Positions 26,297-33,866 of a DNA stretch of 47,838 nucleotides are shown here, one piece after another. The stretch's first letter is position 1, and every line of letters begins with the position of its first letter. Below the pieces are notes generated by a model that had not been told where the DNA came from, searched no databases, and was given only the letters and a program-made list of their open reading frames with translations. This DNA is from Oscillospiraceae bacterium (GTDB lineage Bacteria > Bacillota > Clostridia > Christensenellales > Aristaeellaceae): contig JAITTS010000183.1 of NCBI GenBank assembly GCA_031286995.1, forward strand, positions 1 to 47,838, given 5' to 3'. The translations under genes and the position numbers were made by a program.

Positions 26297-27232
26297 ATGC
26301 CGGTCAAGGTGCCCGACGGGTTGCCAGCGGTGCAGACGCTGGCAGGGGAAAACATTTTTGTGATGACGCAAACCCGATCCAAGCGGCAAGATATCCGCCC
26401 GCTGCGCATCGCCATACTCAACCTGATGCCCACCAAGGAGAGCACGGAGACCCAGCTGCTGCGGCTGATCGGTAACACGCCGCTGCAAATTGAGCCCGCG
26501 CTGCTGCGCACCGCCACCTACGAGGGCAGCAACACCGCGCGCGAGCACCTGCAAACCTTTTACCGCACCCTGGATGAGGTGCGGGGCGAGCGCTTTGATG
26601 GCCTGATTATCACCGGCGCGCCGGTGGAGCAGCTGAATTTTGACCAGGTGCGCTATTGGGATGAACTGCGCACCGTGATGGCCTGGGCCGATACCCACGT
26701 GTACAGCACGCTGTTTATCTGTTGGGCCGCGCAGGCCGCGCTGTTTCATTATTATGGCATTGAAAAACACCCCCTGCCGCGCAAGATGTTTGGGGTGTTC
26801 GCCCATCGGGTGTGCGACCCCAGGAGCCCCCTGCTGCGGGGGTTTGACGACAGCTTCGCCATACCGGTCAGCCGCCACACCACCATCTTAGAGGATGAGG
26901 TGCGCGCCTGCCCCCATCTGCGGGTGCTGGCCGTATCCGGAGAATCCGGCGTGGGCCTGGCCGTCAGCCTGAACGGCCGCCGGGTGTTCGCCACCGGCCA
27001 CAGCGAGTATGACCCGGATACCCTGGCCGCCGAATACTGGCGCGATGTGGAAAAAGGGCTGGATGTGGCCGTGCCCCGCCACTACTATCCGGGGGATGAC
27101 CCACAGCAGCAGCCCCTGGTCAGCTGGCGCGGGCACGCCAACCTGCTCTTTCAAAACTGGCTCAACTACTACGTGTATCAAGAGACCCCCTACGACCTGG
27201 CGGAACTGGATGGCTACATGTACGAAATATAA
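26297..27232 (+). CDS. metA: Homoserine O-acetyltransferase, MetA family
   Basis: This 311-residue enzyme activates homoserine by acylation, the first committed step of methionine synthesis. It has the MetA fold: [23 protein letters not shown] at the start, [20 protein letters not shown], and the nucleophile cysteine C142 in [10 protein letters not shown]. Later come SRHTTI and FATGHSEYD, which hold the other catalytic positions. Residue 111 is Glu (APVEQLNF) rather than the Gly of the E. coli enzyme. In studied MetA proteins that position decides acyl-CoA choice, and Glu indicates acetyl-CoA, so it is probably an acetyltransferase despite the usual 'succinyltransferase' label. It is controlled by the Met-rich leader upstream and followed by the methionine importer. 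Confidence 0.94.
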   Translation: MPVKVPDGLPAVQTLAGENIFVMTQTRSKRQDIRPLRIAILNLMPTKESTETQLLRLIGNTPLQIEPALLRTATYEGSNTAREHLQTFYRTLDEVRGERFDGLIITGAPVEQLNFDQVRYWDELRTVMAWADTHVYSTLFICWAAQAALFHYYGIEKHPLPRKMFGVFAHRVCDPRSPLLRGFDDSFAIPVSRHTTILEDEVRACPHLRVLAVSGESGVGLAVSLNGRRVFATGHSEYDPDTLAAEYWRDVEKGLDVAVPRHYYPGDDPQQQPLVSWRGHANLLFQNWLNYYVYQETPYDLAELDGYMYEI

Positions 27233-27236
27233 TATC

Positions 27237-27268
27237 ATACAAAACACGTAGGTTTTTAGTATTTTTTT
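27237..27268 (+). terminator. AT-rich terminator after metA
   Basis: ATAC-AAAAC pairs with GTTTT-(TA)-GTAT, followed directly by a run of seven T. The stem is weak (2-base bulge), but it sits five bases past the metA stop. Confidence 0.45.
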
Positions 27269-27278
27269 CGCTAAAGCA

Positions 27279-27307
27279 TTGACAAACAGTGTGCTTTTGT
27301 GTAGGAT
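27279..27307 (+). promoter_or_regulatory. Promoter of metNIQ
   Basis: TTGACA and TAGGAT are 17 bases apart, about 55 bases before the metN ATG. A small GGGG/CCCC hairpin follows in the leader. No S-box (SAM riboswitch) or T-box fits in this short space. Confidence 0.75.
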
Positions 27308-27361
27308 AAGGGGCAATTCCCCATATATGGCTGATATAGTTGAATGAAAGGGGTGGGCACG

Positions 27362-28393
27362 ATGGCGGATGAAGCGGCGCCGGTGATGATCGACATACGT
27401 GGTGTACGCAAGGTGTACCCATCCTCAGCCGGGGATGTGGTGGCGCTCAACGGTATCGACCTGACAGTGCGCAAGGGCGATATTTACGGCATCATCGGCA
27501 TGAGCGGCGCGGGCAAATCTACCCTGATACGCTGCGTTAACCGGCTGGATGCGCCCACAGAGGGCAGCATTCACATCGGCGGGCAGAACATCCTCACCAT
27601 GGATCAGAAAGCGCTGCTGGCCATGCGCCGCAGTGTGGCCATGATATTTCAGCAGTTCAACCTGCTCATGCAGCGCACGGTGCTGCGCAATGTCACCTTT
27701 CCGCTGGAGATCAGCGGTTTGCCCCGGGCGCGCGCCGTGGCCCGCGCCAAAGAACTGCTGGATATTGTGGGCCTGGCTGAAAAGGCGCCTGCTTACCCGG
27801 CCCAGCTATCCGGCGGGCAAAAGCAGCGCGTGGCCATTGCCCGGGCCTTGGCCACAGACCCCCAAGTGCTGCTCAGCGACGAAGCCACCAGCGCCCTGGA
27901 CCCCATGACCACCCAATCCATTCTCGCCCTGCTGGAGGATATCAATCGCCGTCTGGGCATCACCATCGTCATCATCACCCACGAGATGAGCGTTATCCGG
28001 CAGATATGCACCCGGGTAGCCATCATCGACAACGGCGCCATCGCCGAGGAGGGCAGCGTGCGCGAGGTGTTCACCGCCCCCCGCACGGCCGCCGCCCGCC
28101 GCCTCTTCCGGGGAGATCGGGAAGAGATACCCCCTGGCGCGCGATGTATGCGCTTGGTGTTTAACGACACCAACCTGCATGAACCCGTTGTTGCCAACAT
28201 GATTTTGGCCTGCGGCGTGCCCGTGGGCATCTTAAGCGGCAACATGCAGACCGTTGGTGGCCAGCGCCGGGGGCAGTTGCTCATCCAATTGCCTGCGGAT
28301 GCCGCCCTGGCCGAAAAGGCCCTGGCCTACCTGCGCACCCAGGATGTGATCGTGGAGGAGGTGGAGCCCCTTGACTCTGGAGCGGCTGGGTAG
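27362..28393 (+). CDS. metN: Methionine ABC transporter ATP-binding protein MetN
   Basis: A 343-residue ABC ATPase driving methionine uptake. Walker A GMSGAGKST (near 48), FQQFNLL Q-loop, signature LSGGQKQRVAIARAL (near 149), DEATSALDP and ITHEMSVI are all present. A C-terminal NIL-type domain follows (about 260-343: MRLVFNDTNLHEPVVANMILACGVPVGILSGN), the methionine-sensing regulatory domain specific to MetN. ATG 27362 has AAAGGGGTG at the right distance; the 27344 ATG would place that site inside the gene. Its last 23 bases overlap metI. Confidence 0.95.
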   Translation: MADEAAPVMIDIRGVRKVYPSSAGDVVALNGIDLTVRKGDIYGIIGMSGAGKSTLIRCVNRLDAPTEGSIHIGGQNILTMDQKALLAMRRSVAMIFQQFNLLMQRTVLRNVTFPLEISGLPRARAVARAKELLDIVGLAEKAPAYPAQLSGGQKQRVAIARALATDPQVLLSDEATSALDPMTTQSILALLEDINRRLGITIVIITHEMSVIRQICTRVAIIDNGAIAEEGSVREVFTAPRTAAARRLFRGDREEIPPGARCMRLVFNDTNLHEPVVANMILACGVPVGILSGNMQTVGGQRRGQLLIQLPADAALAEKALAYLRTQDVIVEEVEPLDSGAAG

Positions 28394-29033
28394 CCTCCTC
28401 TTGAGCGGCCTGTGGGAGACGCTGTACATGACCTGCGCCTCCACTGCGTTCGCTTACCTGCTGGGCCTGCCCCTGGGCGTGTTGCTGGTGGTGACCAGGC
28501 GGGGGCATATCCTGGCCAATCCTGCGTTGCAGAGCGGTTTGGGCGTGGTGGTCAATGTGCTGAGATCCGTGCCTTTTCTCATCCTGATGATCGCGGTCAT
28601 CCCCATCACCCGTTTTGTGATGGGTACCACGATCGGTTCCGGCGCTACGGTCATGCCGCTGGTCATTGCCGCGTTCCCCTACGTGGCCCGCACGGTGGAA
28701 TCATCCTTGCTGGAGGTTGACTACGGCGTCATTGAGGCGGCCCAGGCCATGGGCGCGAGCCGCCTGCAAATTATTCGCAAGGTCATCCTGCCCGAGGCCA
28801 CCCCCGGCCTGGTCAACGGTGCGGCCATCGCCACCACCAATATTTTGGGCTATTCCGCCATGGCGGGGGCCATTGGCGGCGGCGGCCTGGGGGCCCTGGC
28901 CATCAACTATGGTTACTATCGCTACAAGACCGATGTGTTGTTGGCAGCCATCGCCGTGCTGGTATTGCTGGTTCAGTGCGTACAGCATCTCGGCACCTGG
29001 GTAGCCTGCCTGGTGGATCACCGGCTCAAGTGA
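28371..29033 (+). CDS. metI: Methionine ABC transporter permease MetI
   Basis: A 220-residue membrane permease with about five hydrophobic helices that forms the channel for MetNIQ. It starts at TTG 28371 behind GGAGGAGGTGG inside metN. The conserved cytoplasmic loop that docks on the ATPase is visible as EAAQAMGASRLQIIRKVILPEATPGLVNG, and typical family blocks are RSVPFLILMIAVIP and GYSAMAGAIGGGGLGALAINYGY. The overlap with metN and 72-base gap to metQ indicate one operon. Confidence 0.95.
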   Translation: MTLERLGSLLLSGLWETLYMTCASTAFAYLLGLPLGVLLVVTRRGHILANPALQSGLGVVVNVLRSVPFLILMIAVIPITRFVMGTTIGSGATVMPLVIAAFPYVARTVESSLLEVDYGVIEAAQAMGASRLQIIRKVILPEATPGLVNGAAIATTNILGYSAMAGAIGGGGLGALAINYGYYRYKTDVLLAAIAVLVLLVQCVQHLGTWVACLVDHRLK

Positions 29034-29105
29034 TCTTCGGGCTTCACATATATCTCGTTACCTCATTATCACACTATTCCTAGGTATTTGAAGGGAGATT
29101 GAACC

Positions 29106-29906
29106 ATGAAGAAGCTGTTTGCCATCCTGTTGGCCCTCGCCCTGTCCCTGGCACTGGGCACCGCCGCCCTGGCCGCCGAAACCGTGAAGATCGGCGCAAC
29201 ACTGGTGCCTCACGCCGAGGTGCTGAACTTTCTCAAGCCGTTGCTGGCCGCAAAGGGTTTTGACCTGCAGGTGGTGGAGTTTACCGACTACGTGCTGCCC
29301 AACACCGCCACCGAGAGCGGCGAGTTGAATGCCAACTACTTTCAGCACAAGCCCTATCTGACGGATTTTAACACCAACAACGGCACGCACCTGGTGCCCG
29401 TCATCCCGGTGCACTTTGAGCCCCTGGCTCTGTATCCGGGCAAGACCGCCACGCTGGATGCCATTGCCGATGGCGCGAAGATCGCTGTGCCCAATGACAC
29501 CACCAACGAGGCGCGCGCCCTGCTGTTGCTGCAAGCCGCCGGCATCATCAAGGTAGATGAGAGCAAGGGGCTGGAGGCAACCAAGCTGGATATTATCGAG
29601 AACCCCAAGAATATTGAGATCGTAGAGATAGAGGCGGCGCAGCTGCCCCGCACCCTGGCGGATGTGGACTTGGCCGTCATCAACGGCAACTACGCGCTGG
29701 AAGCCGGGCTTTCCGCCACCAAGGATGGCGTGGCTATTGAGGCCGTGGATTCGCTGGCTGCCGAAACCTACATCAATTACGTTGTGGTGAAGGAAGGCAA
29801 CGAAGGCGCGCCTTTCATCGCTGCCATCCAAGAGGTGCTGGCCGATCCCGCCGTTAAGGCCTTCTTCGAGGAGACCTACAAGGGCGCTGTGATTCCGGCG
29901 TTCTAA
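29106..29906 (+). CDS. metQ: Methionine-binding protein MetQ (NlpA family)
   Basis: This 266-residue substrate-binding protein delivers methionine to MetNI. It begins with a signal peptide MKKLFAILLALALSLALGTAALAA, then the family core VKIGATLVPHAEVLNFLKPLLAAKGFDLQVVEFTDYVLPNTA, NANYFQHKPYL, KIAVPNDTTNEARALLLLQAAG and ADVDLAVINGNYALEAGL. Unlike most Gram-positive MetQ proteins it has no lipobox cysteine: the cleavage region is ALAA-ET with no Cys at all, so it would be released rather than lipid-anchored, unless it is held in another way. A strong terminator follows. Confidence 0.93.
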   Translation: MKKLFAILLALALSLALGTAALAAETVKIGATLVPHAEVLNFLKPLLAAKGFDLQVVEFTDYVLPNTATESGELNANYFQHKPYLTDFNTNNGTHLVPVIPVHFEPLALYPGKTATLDAIADGAKIAVPNDTTNEARALLLLQAAGIIKVDESKGLEATKLDIIENPKNIEIVEIEAAQLPRTLADVDLAVINGNYALEAGLSATKDGVAIEAVDSLAAETYINYVVVKEGNEGAPFIAAIQEVLADPAVKAFFEETYKGAVIPAF

Positions 29907-29936
29907 CACAAGGCAGGCTAGGGTCAAGGGCGGCCT

Positions 29937-29970
29937 CCCCCCGTTCCAAAAGTGGAACGGGGGGTTTTTT
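29937..29970 (+). terminator. Strong intrinsic terminator after metQ
   Basis: CCCCCCGTTCC and GGAACGGGGGG form an 11-bp stem with a 6-base loop, followed by six T. It closes the metNIQ operon. Confidence 0.92.
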
Positions 29971-30234
29971 GTGCCCGCGGAGAACACCGGGACGCAGGGA
30001 AACCCCTGCGAAGCCCCGGTTTTGGGGGATGAGGGCCGAAGTTTTGCCAGCCCCGCGGCGCAGAGAGGCGCCGACCGATTAACGGCGATTTCATATCGTT
30101 TTTTACATATTGTATCATTCCATCACCCGAATGGGTGAAGCGCGCGACAAGACGGCGCGTTACACTGTACATGCCCCGCGGGAAACGCGGTCAACCGCCC
30201 CAAGGGGGACAAACAATAAAGAGAGGAACCCAAC
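29971..30234 (+). other. Structured intergenic region before the WxL gene
   Basis: No gene is seen. A compound hairpin lies at 29987-30019 (outer CCGGG/CCCGG, inner GCAGGG/CCCTGC, followed by TTTT). Further on are a weak promoter candidate and two smaller hairpins (CGCGC...GCGCG around 30151-30168 and CCGCG-GGAAA-CGCGG at 30175-30190). I could not match it to a known riboswitch class. Confidence 0.45.
30090..30118 (+). promoter_or_regulatory. Possible promoter of the WxL operon
   Basis: TTCATA and TATCAT are 17 bases apart (4/6 and 5/6 matches), about 115 bases before the WxL gene. Confidence 0.4.
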
Positions 30235-30870
30235 ATGCACGACAAAATCTTGAAAGGTCTCGTGCTGGCCGTCAGCGCCGCGCTGCTGCTGAGCCTGGCC
30301 GCCCCGGTCCTGGCCGCTACTTCTGCGGGCAACAGCAACAGCACCGCCCAGGTCACTTTCCTCAAAGGCCAGCTGAAGTTCAGCAACGATCCCGCCTACG
30401 CAGGGAAAATGGATCTAGACTTTGGCAGCCACGACATTCCCTTGAACGTGGAGACGTACAACTCGGTCAGCGGTGAGCGCAAAATCGCCATCAGTGACAA
30501 CCGCCAGGATGTAGACCGCGAAGACTTTGAACTGCGCGCGGGCTTGAGCAAATTTCAGCAGGCCACGAGGACGGATTTTGACGCCGCCATTGCCATGGGA
30601 AAAGGCGTGTTGGACAATGCGGCCCCCGCGAGCCTGAGCCTCGGCACCAACAACGTCAACGCCAACAGCAACGTACAGCTTTCCAGCGGCGGCGCCCAGG
30701 CCGCTGTCATCACCGCCGGCCCCCAAGGCCAAATCTTTGACCGCGGCCTCTACGAGGTTACCTGGCAGCAGGATGACATTCAGATGACCTTGACGAGCAG
30801 CAGTTTGCCGGTTATCGAAGAGGGCAAGTACGATGCCACCATCACCTGGGAGCTCTACATCGGCCTGTGA
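30235..30870 (+). CDS. WxL-domain cell-surface protein
   Basis: A 211-residue secreted protein with an AATS-type signal peptide (LVLAVSAALLLSLAAPVLAA). The body is beta-rich with an FSNDPAY-like and LDFGSHDIPL-type beginning (the usual WxL opening describes a pattern of density or difference around FG) and ends in the diagnostic tryptophan motif TITWELYIGL at the extreme C-terminus, plus an earlier VTWQQD. WxL domains bind peptidoglycan non-covalently in low-GC Gram-positives. The DUF916/DUF3324 gene downstream, the standard partner of WxL proteins, supports the call. AGAGAGGA lies upstream of the ATG. Family certain to a good degree; ligand unknown. Confidence 0.75.
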   Translation: MHDKILKGLVLAVSAALLLSLAAPVLAATSAGNSNSTAQVTFLKGQLKFSNDPAYAGKMDLDFGSHDIPLNVETYNSVSGERKIAISDNRQDVDREDFELRAGLSKFQQATRTDFDAAIAMGKGVLDNAAPASLSLGTNNVNANSNVQLSSGGAQAAVITAGPQGQIFDRGLYEVTWQQDDIQMTLTSSSLPVIEEGKYDATITWELYIGL

Positions 30871-31045
30871 CCCACCCTTCGCAGGAAGGACGGCCCGCGC
30901 CTCCCTTCCGCGCTTTTCATCGCTATCCCCGGGGGACATGCCCCCGGCAGGCGCAAAGGACCCACGCACCGTACAGGCACCCGGAAAACTGCTATAAGCA
31001 TGCCGTCATCTGCGAAAACCGGCTTGATTCAAAAAGGAGAACATC

Positions 31046-31951
31046 ATGCGCACATTTTCGATTAAATATTTTCTCGCCGCAGTCATCGCCGCCGTACTGC
31101 TGCCCCGCGTCTGCCGTGCAGCAGACTATAATATGGAAGATTATAAGCCCGACACCAACGGCGCGGGATTCTATGTAGAGGCCGTGCCGCCCGCTACCCA
31201 GTTCACCGCCGCATCCTACTTCGACGTGCTCACTGCCCCAGGTGTGCCCCAGACCTTGGAGGTGGAAGTGCGCAGCGAGCGCAAGCAGGATATGCTGGTG
31301 CGCGTAGAGATTGGCGACGCCTACACCAACCCCAACGGCCTTATCTGCTACGATGCTTTTGGTAAAGCTACGCAGGATCAGGGCCTGCGGCTGTCGGACA
31401 TGGTGGATTTTGAGACCCGGATCGTCAGCGTACCCGCGGGCAACTCGGTGCGCATACCCATCAACATCCTCCCCCCGGCGGAACCTTTTGCGGGCGAGGT
31501 GTTGGGCGGCCTTACCTTCACCCCGGTGGTGCGTATGGGTACCCAGGCCGAAACGGAGCAGAGCAGCGGCGTACGCAACGTGTTCGCTTACTCTCTGGCT
31601 GTGCTGCTGCGCGGCAGCGCGCAACCGGTATCTCCTCGCATAGAGGGCGGCCAGGCTTACGCCGCAGAAGATCAGGGCCTGCACAAGCTGTTCTACCCTG
31701 TGCGCAACACCGCCGCAGCCACCCTGCGCGCCAGCCGCCTGAATATGCAAGTGTTCGCCCACAATCAGGATGCGCCGGTCTTCGAGGTGCAGGATATGCT
31801 GGTGAAAATGGCTCCGCAGTCCCAGACGGATCTGCAGTTCTACTTGCCCGGCAATCTGCCTCTGACCCCGGGTGATTACCGGGTGTGGACCACGGTGGAT
31901 AACGGTGAGGAATGCTGGCGGTTTGAAAGCCCGCTGACCGTGGGACAGTAA
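31046..31951 (+). CDS. DUF916/DUF3324 (WxLIP-WxLHB) protein without membrane anchor
   Basis: A 301-residue exported protein. After a signal peptide (IKYFLAAVIAAVLLPRVCRA) come the DUF916 part (GFYVEAVPPATQFTAASYFDVLTAPGVPQTLEVEVRSE...TNPNGLICYD) and a DUF3324-like part (PVRNTAAATLRASRLNMQVFAHNQDAPVFEVQDMLVKMAPQSQTDLQFYLPGNLPLTPGDYRVW). Normal members end in a transmembrane helix and a short basic tail. This one stops at FESPLTVGQ with no hydrophobic segment, so it would be released outside the cell. It has its own ribosome site (AAAAGGAG) 175 bases after the WxL gene. Together they look like a two-gene minimal WxL locus. Confidence 0.78.
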   Translation: MRTFSIKYFLAAVIAAVLLPRVCRAADYNMEDYKPDTNGAGFYVEAVPPATQFTAASYFDVLTAPGVPQTLEVEVRSERKQDMLVRVEIGDAYTNPNGLICYDAFGKATQDQGLRLSDMVDFETRIVSVPAGNSVRIPINILPPAEPFAGEVLGGLTFTPVVRMGTQAETEQSSGVRNVFAYSLAVLLRGSAQPVSPRIEGGQAYAAEDQGLHKLFYPVRNTAAATLRASRLNMQVFAHNQDAPVFEVQDMLVKMAPQSQTDLQFYLPGNLPLTPGDYRVWTTVDNGEECWRFESPLTVGQ

Positions 31952-32000
31952 GGCCGAGAACACATCTCCAAAGATTCAGTGATATCGCAGAAAGGAAATC

Positions 32001-32729
32001 ATGATGAAGGAATTACTTGCACGAATCGACAGCAACCGGATGCAGATTGCGCAAAAAGGGGTTGACGTTGCCCAATTAAAGGGCGATTGCCTCCTGCGCC
32101 TGATTTGGAGCAGCAACGCGTTGGAGGGATCGCGCTTGACGCTGGAGGAGACCCGGGCCCTGCTGGAGGATGGGGTGATGCTGGGCGGCAAACCCATACG
32201 CAATTACTATGACGCCATCGACCTGGCGGAGGCGTACGAGGCCATGATCGGCATGACGGATGGCTACAGGCCGATCACCGAAGAAGATGTACGCGATCTG
32301 CACCGCAGGCTCTGCGCCGCATCGGGCAAGATAGGCGGTGGCATGTACAGGGGGTATCCGGCCTATGCGCCCACATCCAGCTACCCATTACCGGATCCGC
32401 AGGATGTACCCGGCCTGATGGGACAGTTTGTACGCTGGTTAGCGCAAAATGACGAGGAGCACACGCATCCCTGCAAGTTCGCCGCGCAGGCTTGCAAGCG
32501 CCTGGCTTTCATCCATCCCTTTTTGCACAGCAATGGCACGGTAGCCCGGCTGCTGATGAACCTGTGCCTGCTGCGCGCGGGGTATACCCCCGCAGTCATC
32601 ACCCCGGCGGAAGGGGCCAAGTACAATACCCTGCTGGAACGCGCGCACGTTGATGACACGCCTTTTGAGGCATTTATCTGCGAACAGCTGATCAGCACTC
32701 AAGAGACTGTGCTGCAGGCGCAGGCATAG
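32001..32729 (+). CDS. Fic/DOC family protein with degenerate catalytic motif
   Basis: A 242-residue cytosolic Fic-fold protein. Canonical Fic enzymes attach AMP to a protein hydroxyl using HPFx(D/E)GNGRxxR. Here the motif (near residue 171) reads HPFLHSNGTVAR: the catalytic His and the last Arg are kept, but the acidic metal-binding residue is His, the first Gly is Ser and the first Arg is Thr. An N-terminal inhibitory-helix motif, SNALEG (S-x-x-x-E-G, near 38-43), is intact, as in autoinhibited class II Fic proteins. Loss of the acidic residue suggests it has lost AMPylation or does other chemistry. AAAGGA lies before ATG 32001. It stands alone with no antitoxin gene nearby. Confidence 0.85.
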   Translation: MMKELLARIDSNRMQIAQKGVDVAQLKGDCLLRLIWSSNALEGSRLTLEETRALLEDGVMLGGKPIRNYYDAIDLAEAYEAMIGMTDGYRPITEEDVRDLHRRLCAASGKIGGGMYRGYPAYAPTSSYPLPDPQDVPGLMGQFVRWLAQNDEEHTHPCKFAAQACKRLAFIHPFLHSNGTVARLLMNLCLLRAGYTPAVITPAEGAKYNTLLERAHVDDTPFEAFICEQLISTQETVLQAQA

Positions 32730-32772
32730 TATTCGCAAAAGATACAAGCGTTTTTCTCGTGCGGACAGCTAT

Positions 32773-32812
32773 AGTGAAGCGAACCAGGCGCTTTTGCCGG
32801 GTTCGCTTCACT
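32773..32812. terminator. Long perfect hairpin between convergent genes
   Basis: AGTGAAGCGAACC and its exact reverse complement (13 bp) flank a 14-base loop with an inner GGC/GCC pair. It separates the convergent fic and GNAT genes. There is no T-run after it on the plus strand. Confidence 0.6.
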
Positions 32813-32847
32813 GCCGCGCGGGGCAAGGGGCGCGCTCTATTTTTCGT

Positions 32848-33345
32848 TCACGCTAGGTTTGAGGATGGCGTGGCATTTTGGCACGGATGATCCAAGCGGA
32901 TATCGCCAGCTTTCGTCCGCATCGTTTGGTGGAGCCCCCCCTCTTCCTCGTAGCGCGGTCCTTCGGGCGCAAAACCATATTTTGCATAAAAACCCATGGC
33001 CTGCACCTGTGCGGCCAGCACCACATTGCGCGCGCTGTGATCCAGCGCTTTGCAGAGCAGCAGCCGCATCAGCAGGTCGCCCAGCCCTGTGCCCCGGCGA
33101 TCGTGCAGCACACACACGCGGCCTATGTGAAAATCGCCCGCATGCCAGTAGATGCGTCCCGTGGCCACAGGCCGCTCCGTCTCCCACAACACCATGTGCC
33201 AGCTGAGGGGGTCAAAGGCATCCACCTCGTTTTCCGCCGCAAAGCCCTGCTCATCCACAAAAACCGCGCGGCGCACGGCCAACGCGGGGGCGATATCTTC
33301 CCCCGGCCGCACCCAGCGCCCGGTTACCATCTCGCTCACAGGCAT
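32848..33345 (-). CDS. GNAT-family N-acetyltransferase
   Basis: A 165-residue acetyltransferase of unknown substrate. The N-terminal ALAVRRAVFVDEQGFAAENEVDAFDPLSWHMVLWE is typical of the ElaA-like/YjcF-like branch. The acetyl-CoA loop is IGRVCVLHDRRGTGLGDLLMRLLL, and the C-terminal motif is VLAAQVQAMGFYAKYGFAPEGPRYEEEG. Start ATG 33345 has AAGGGG upstream on the minus strand. The last residues after the core (about 20) are unlike the family and may be unstructured. It faces the fic gene across a hairpin. Confidence 0.87.
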   Translation of the reverse strand: MPVSEMVTGRWVRPGEDIAPALAVRRAVFVDEQGFAAENEVDAFDPLSWHMVLWETERPVATGRIYWHAGDFHIGRVCVLHDRRGTGLGDLLMRLLLCKALDHSARNVVLAAQVQAMGFYAKYGFAPEGPRYEEEGGLHQTMRTKAGDIRLDHPCQNATPSSNLA

Positions 33346-33441
33346 CCCCTTCTACACATTTTTGCCGTCTCCGGCAGGAAGCCGCGCCCCCTTCGCCGAA
33401 TTATACACCATCTCAATCTTATCAGGGAAGGGGGCTTTTGT

Positions 33442-33678
33442 ATGGAGCACGAACAAATTCTGCGCATCAACGAGTTGGCGCGCAAAAGCCGTACCCTGGG
33501 CCTGACCGAGGAAGAGCGCGGTGAGCAGCAGCGCCTGCGTGCCCAATATCTGCGCGAGTTTCGCGCCGGTTTCGAAGAAACCCTGCGCCGTGTGCGCGTA
33601 GAGCAAGAGGATGGCAGCTACGCGCCGCTGCAAAAGCAGGCGGCGCCGGGGGATCTTTCCGAAGATCGCTTGATGTAG
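33442..33678 (+). CDS. DUF896 protein (YnzC-like)
   Basis: A 78-residue, highly charged helical protein of the DUF896/UPF0291 family: INELARKSRTLGLTEEERGEQQRLRAQYLREFRAGFEETL. The family forms a two-helix hairpin in Bacillus YnzC; its role is unknown. ATG 33442 is preceded by GGGAAGGGGG; the longer track frames are shadows. A terminator follows. Confidence 0.88.
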   Translation: MEHEQILRINELARKSRTLGLTEEERGEQQRLRAQYLREFRAGFEETLRRVRVEQEDGSYAPLQKQAAPGDLSEDRLM

Positions 33679-33760
33679 GCCCGGTTTCCATGCGTAAGCC
33701 CTTAGGGCGAATCGCTGGCGGACGGGCGCCGTTCAAACCGAAGGCTCGGGCTTGCCCCAC

Positions 33761-33786
33761 GGGCGGCAATTTGCCGCCCAATTTTT
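33761..33786 (+). terminator. Intrinsic terminator after the DUF896 gene
   Basis: GGGCGGC pairs with GCCGCCC (loop AATTT), followed by AATTTTT. Confidence 0.75.
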
Positions 33787-33807
33787 ATGCTACTGCCGCC
33801 CGGGTGG

Positions 33808-33836
33808 TTGCCGTCCGCGAAAGAATGTGCTATAAA
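33808..33836 (+). promoter_or_regulatory. Promoter of the aldo/keto reductase gene
   Basis: TTGCCG and TATAAA are 17 bases apart, about 30 bases before the start codon. Confidence 0.6.
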
Positions 33837-33866
33837 CAAAGCATACGAAAACAGGAGGGAAACACG

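Noticed and set aside
27240-27361. SAM riboswitch before metNIQ
   Set aside because: The leader from the promoter to the start is only about 50 bases and has no S-box core; there is no room for the aptamer.
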